From Puffinus mauretanicus (Eukaryota; Chordata; Aves; Procellariiformes; Procellariidae), in NCBI GenBank assembly GCA_023333565.1, contig JAJKFH010000402.1:62001-126000 (forward strand): DNA of 64,000 bases, given 5' to 3'. The notes under the pieces were generated by a model. That model did no database searches. It saw only the letters and a list, made by a program, of their open reading frames with translations, and had not been told where the DNA came from. Each line of letters begins with the position of its first letter. The first letter of the stretch is position 1. Shown here piece after piece: positions 60,184 through 64,000 of the stretch. Both the position numbers and the translations under genes were made by a program.

Positions 60184-62065
60184 GATTCAGACCTTGAATT
60201 TGAAAACTCAGAACCCCTGAGTAGCTGAATCTGTTCAGGACATGCAGTATGAAGTGGCTGTAGTTACTTGCTTTACATCATTACCATTGTGGGTTAGATG
60301 CTCTTCAGAACCCGATTACATCTTTGATAACAAGATAGCATGACACTATGCACCTTTACTTTCTTTACCTTCACTCACAGGTAAAACAACTCACTATTTA
60401 GAAACAAATAACTGAAGTCCACACACAGACATGCCTGGTCCTATTTCTCACAGAAAGAGAATATAAACCAGATAAAATTGGTATCTAACAGGTAGGACTC
60501 CCTAACATGTTATTTGCACTTATGGTTGACAACACTGATATGGGATGCACGGTGTTAATTGGCAGGGAGTTCTCATTCCACCAGTGTGCATGACACTGCA
60601 GAAACAGCACATCGCCTTCAACTCCCACTGACTTCATTATGGGAATGAACCTTAGGAATGAATCATAAAGACAATGAGAAAAGAAATCCAGCGTATATTT
60701 CTGGAGGACAAATAATCTGTTTCGTAAAATGATCTGTTCTGCATTACACCATGTCCCTCTCTGAGAAAAGTGGTATTTATTTTTCTTGTTTTCATATAAT
60801 TCCAGCATGTAGAAACTCCCTTGCACTGCAGCAGAGTTAGTGATTCTGGCTGATAGACACTAGGGGAATTATAGGAATTTTGCTTTGATATGGCACTGAA
60901 AGAAGAAAAAACGTGGGTGCACCTCATGGTTCAAACCTGATATTATTTAATTTTACTGCAGCAACGTGGTTTGTGCTATTAACAAAGTGATTAAGCTCTT
61001 CATAATTTCACATGATATGCTGTTCACGTGACAGACTAAAATACAATTACTTCTATCATATTGGTGGGTCTTCATTGGATTATCTTTACAGCAGATGATT
61101 CATGGGACTGAAAAGGCTGGCAAACAAAGTTCACTGACTTCATTTGAAACACAATACAAAACATTCAATATAAACATGTCAAATTGCAGCACAGGCAGGC
61201 AAGATTTTTGCAGTCTGTGATACAGTCTGAGCCTTTTCGTAATATTTTACAAAATCCATTTTTTTTCTACTCTCTCTAAAGTTTCTGTAATATCACTGGC
61301 TGCCTCTTAACTACAAAGAAATACACAGTGCCAACTACAGAACACGAAATTAGAGGGTGTAGAAGAAATTCTTACTTATAATAATACTTATAAACTTATT
61401 ATTTCAGCTTATTAATTCAGCTCTCTTTGGATTAATTTTAATATTTTCTGATGTACATTTTACTGTTTTACATTCTACTTGACAATTAATATTCCTTCTA
61501 ATAAACATACTGATGTTGACTGAAAAAACAAGATTCTTAGAAAACTGTAGGCAACTATGGAGGTAGGATTTAGAGTCTCGGGGGTATAATTGCATGGCAA
61601 CTGATCTTAACTCTCTGGATGCTGGTATTGCCCAGACTATGAGCTTGTTAACAAAAATATGTGAAGACAAGTCCTCTCAGAAAGCTTCCAGAAGAAGAAA
61701 GTTTCCAAGTCAGATCTTGGTCTACTGAAAAATATTTAGTAGGAATGTGTTGGAGGAAGGTATGCTCATTCCTCCACCGTGGTGAGACCCCCTGTGTCCT
61801 CTCTCTGATTCACCTGCTGAGGGTGCAGCGGTTGTAAATTCCTTCAGACAAATGACACAGTGTCATCTGACTGCAGTCCGAGGAAAGTTCAGGCAGACAG
61901 TGACTCCCTGTGATGGACCTTCAGGAATGAAAGCAAGATGGAGCACTGGCCAGAGGGGAAAAAACCAGCTTCTCCAGTGTGGGATACTCCCCTTACTCAC
62001 AGCAGGTGTGAAGGCCGCTGCAACCAGCAAAGCTACATAGCTCCTGCTACTTTCTATGCTGCGGG

Positions 62066-62133
62066 AGCCTGTAGCAGGGCTGATAACACAGAGCAGCCTG
62101 TAGCAGCCACTGATAACACAGAGCAGCCTGTAC
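62066..62133. repeat. 30-bp tandem repeat, 2.3 copies
   Basis: AGCCTGTAGCAG....TGATAACACAGAGC repeats at a 30-base period (starts 62,066, 62,096 and 62,126), with two mismatches between the first two units. Intron 1. Confidence 0.9.
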
Positions 62134-64000
62134 TGCAATGCAGCCCTGCACAGGACCCACCCACCCTCAGTCAAACCAAGGGCAGTTATTTCATTCAACC
62201 AGGAAAAGGGAAATAATGGCCATTCTCCTGTGACTACGAGTGACCACAGTTCTGCTGAACGCTGAACCAGTGTTGCCCCAGGACAGCAATGTGCAGATGG
62301 CTGAGCAGTTTGATCATTTAACAGTCTCTCCTACTGGACTCTCAGTTTCCTCTCATTTATCTAAATATGCTGTAGATGAATTTCATGTGTATGTATCTTC
62401 CAAATATTTTCAGTATGCAGATATAACTTCTATCTCAGAAAGCCAAGATAAAAGAATACAGTTGAAGGAAAGAAAAAAACTTTATGATTGTGCCTCATCT
62501 GTATATGTATCTCAGTACACTGGTGAGAACTGCTGTACAGAACCTACCTATAGGAACAGTCCATTAACATACAGAAAAAATAGAGAGGTGTTGTGAAGAA
62601 TTCGTTCCTTGGTTAGTCCTTAACTCTGTTAAGATAAATTAAGTTGTATCAGAGATATAATTTGCCTCTTTCAGAGTTTCTCAACAAACTCGGTGACTCA
62701 TGAGATTTGTGAAATTAAGTACAGTACTTACAACCTTAACATAATAAACACCATATTGTAAAAATTATGTCATAAATTAAGTAATTTGGGGAAAACGACA
62801 GTTCTTTCCCAGCAGCTCTACCACTTACATTTCCTCATGAATTTGGATGTGTCCTGGTGAAAGCACATGTTCTGTTGCGGAATACTGTGTGAAACTTCTC
62901 AAGGCTTCAGGAAAAGTGAACTCAAACTGGAACACACACAAAGAAGGACTGTAGGGTGATGAAAAGAATGAGAAGCCTATCTTCTGAAAGGAGATTAAAA
63001 AGCTGAGTTTGTCCAACAGGGATGAGTAAGCTAGAAATACAGAAAATGGTTGAATAATAGAGAAAGAGCAATATTTTAACAAGCAGATGCATATTGAATC
63101 TGAATACATTTAGACTGGAAATTGTAAGGCTTTCAACAACCAGACTGATAAATATGGCTTCCTAGGAGGATGTGCAGCACCAAGACGCCTATCCAGCTTT
63201 ACAATGGAGAATGGTATGTTACAGAAGTTTATATAAAATGGTGTAACCTGAAGCAGCAGTAGACTAAATGTGATAACCCAGGAGGTATATTTGTATTTCA
63301 TATTCCTGTGTTTTACAATGAAATTGAAATGTAATGTGACAATGGTAACTTGCCCTTCTCCTTTTGCAGACCTTCCTCATGACCCCTTTCAGCTGTGACT
63401 TCTAAAACCACTACCATTCTCCTTCACCCCACCCATCTGTAACTTGGGTGCCTTCTTAGAACTATGACCTCTCTCCTCTGCAGTCATCCAGACACGTACA
63501 GGTCTTGTTGCTTCCTCCATATCTCTAAATCCACTCAACTTTGTAAAACAGTGCTTTCATTTGGGCCCCTTTTGTCACTCATTTCAAATACTGTCATGTG
63601 CCCAGTTCTGGCGTTCCTAGTGTGTAACATTCTGCTCACATGGCCTAACATATTACAACACCAACAGCACCATTCCAATGCCACCCAAAACCTTAGAGCT
63701 CCTCATCCCTTCTTGTAAAAGCCCACTGATCTTCTTTTCTCTTTCCACAACATTTGCTTGCTATCCCAAAGCTGTATGAGCACCTTTGTACATCCTGTAT
63801 AGCCCAAGAGGTATTAGCTCAGTAGAGCACATTAGGAAAAATACACCTTCATTTAAGATCCCTGAAACACACAAAAAACTAAATGGTTGGCAATGGTATA
63901 AGAAAGGTGAAAGGCTAGTAACTGGGAATATCTGCCAGATTCTGACCCTTGTTACAGCTTCTGTTTTGAACTGTGATAAGAGGAAAGGACAGTAAACAAG

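Larger units (their letters stand above)
52739..64000 (-). other. SLC1A1: SLC1A1 intron 1, partial (runs off the right edge)
   Basis: At least 11.3 kb. I searched the minus strand for the short N-terminal exon (Met, basic residues, then TM1) and for a CpG-rich promoter and found neither, so both lie past 64,000. The intron contains the large CR1 at 57,318-60,183 and a 30-bp tandem at 62,066-62,133. Other parts, including 52,900-57,300 and 60,190-64,000, show no recognisable gene. Confidence 0.75.

Overview
The window looks like avian nuclear DNA. Its backbone is most of one vertebrate gene, SLC1A1 (EAAT3/EAAC1, the neuronal/epithelial sodium-coupled glutamate and aspartate transporter), on the minus strand. 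Copies of the CR1 LINE, the dominant retrotransposon of birds and other sauropsids, and an LTR that I recognise as a common bird endogenous-retrovirus LTR surround it. The bird assignment is inferred from these repeats, the compact introns and the close match of every exon to SLC1A1.

Layout, left to right. Positions 1-13,400 are the 3' flank of SLC1A1. They hold the 3' part of a CR1 (1-665), an older CR1 piece on the plus strand (4,215-4,735), and a decayed Maverick/Polinton (adintovirus-like) DNA element at about 7,557-10,715. Reading along the minus strand, the Maverick carries remnants of integrase, a penton-like minor capsid protein, a small Lys/Arg-rich core protein and the major capsid protein. 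A truncated ERV LTR follows at 11,619-11,998. A probable 3' UTR runs from about 13,415 to 15,292. Eleven SLC1A1 coding exons lie between 15,293 and 52,738, each with canonical GT/AG borders and joining in one open frame of 496 codons plus the stop. They correspond to exons 2-12 of the 12-exon vertebrate gene. Exon 1, with the start codon and about 31 N-terminal residues, is not here and must lie beyond position 64,000. Intron 2 is the largest complete intron (17.6 kb). Introns hold further CR1 copies (33,905, 49,650, and a nearly complete ORF2 copy at 57,318-60,183), a possible solo LTR (28,980-29,863), and a 101-bp direct duplication in intron 4.

The only gene that appears functional is SLC1A1. 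The encoded transporter keeps its substrate and ion-binding elements: the serine-rich HP1 tip, NMDGT in TM7, HP2, and the TM8 Asp/Arg/Asn/Asp set, plus the C-terminal TSQF tail. The most unusual item is the Maverick fossil. Four virion or integration genes remain in collinear order but are broken by frameshifts, stops and an AT-rich insertion, and the integrase seems to have lost its catalytic glutamate. No polymerase, protease or packaging ATPase was recognised, so it is a dead partial copy. I found no RNA genes, CRISPR arrays or other intact protein-coding genes.
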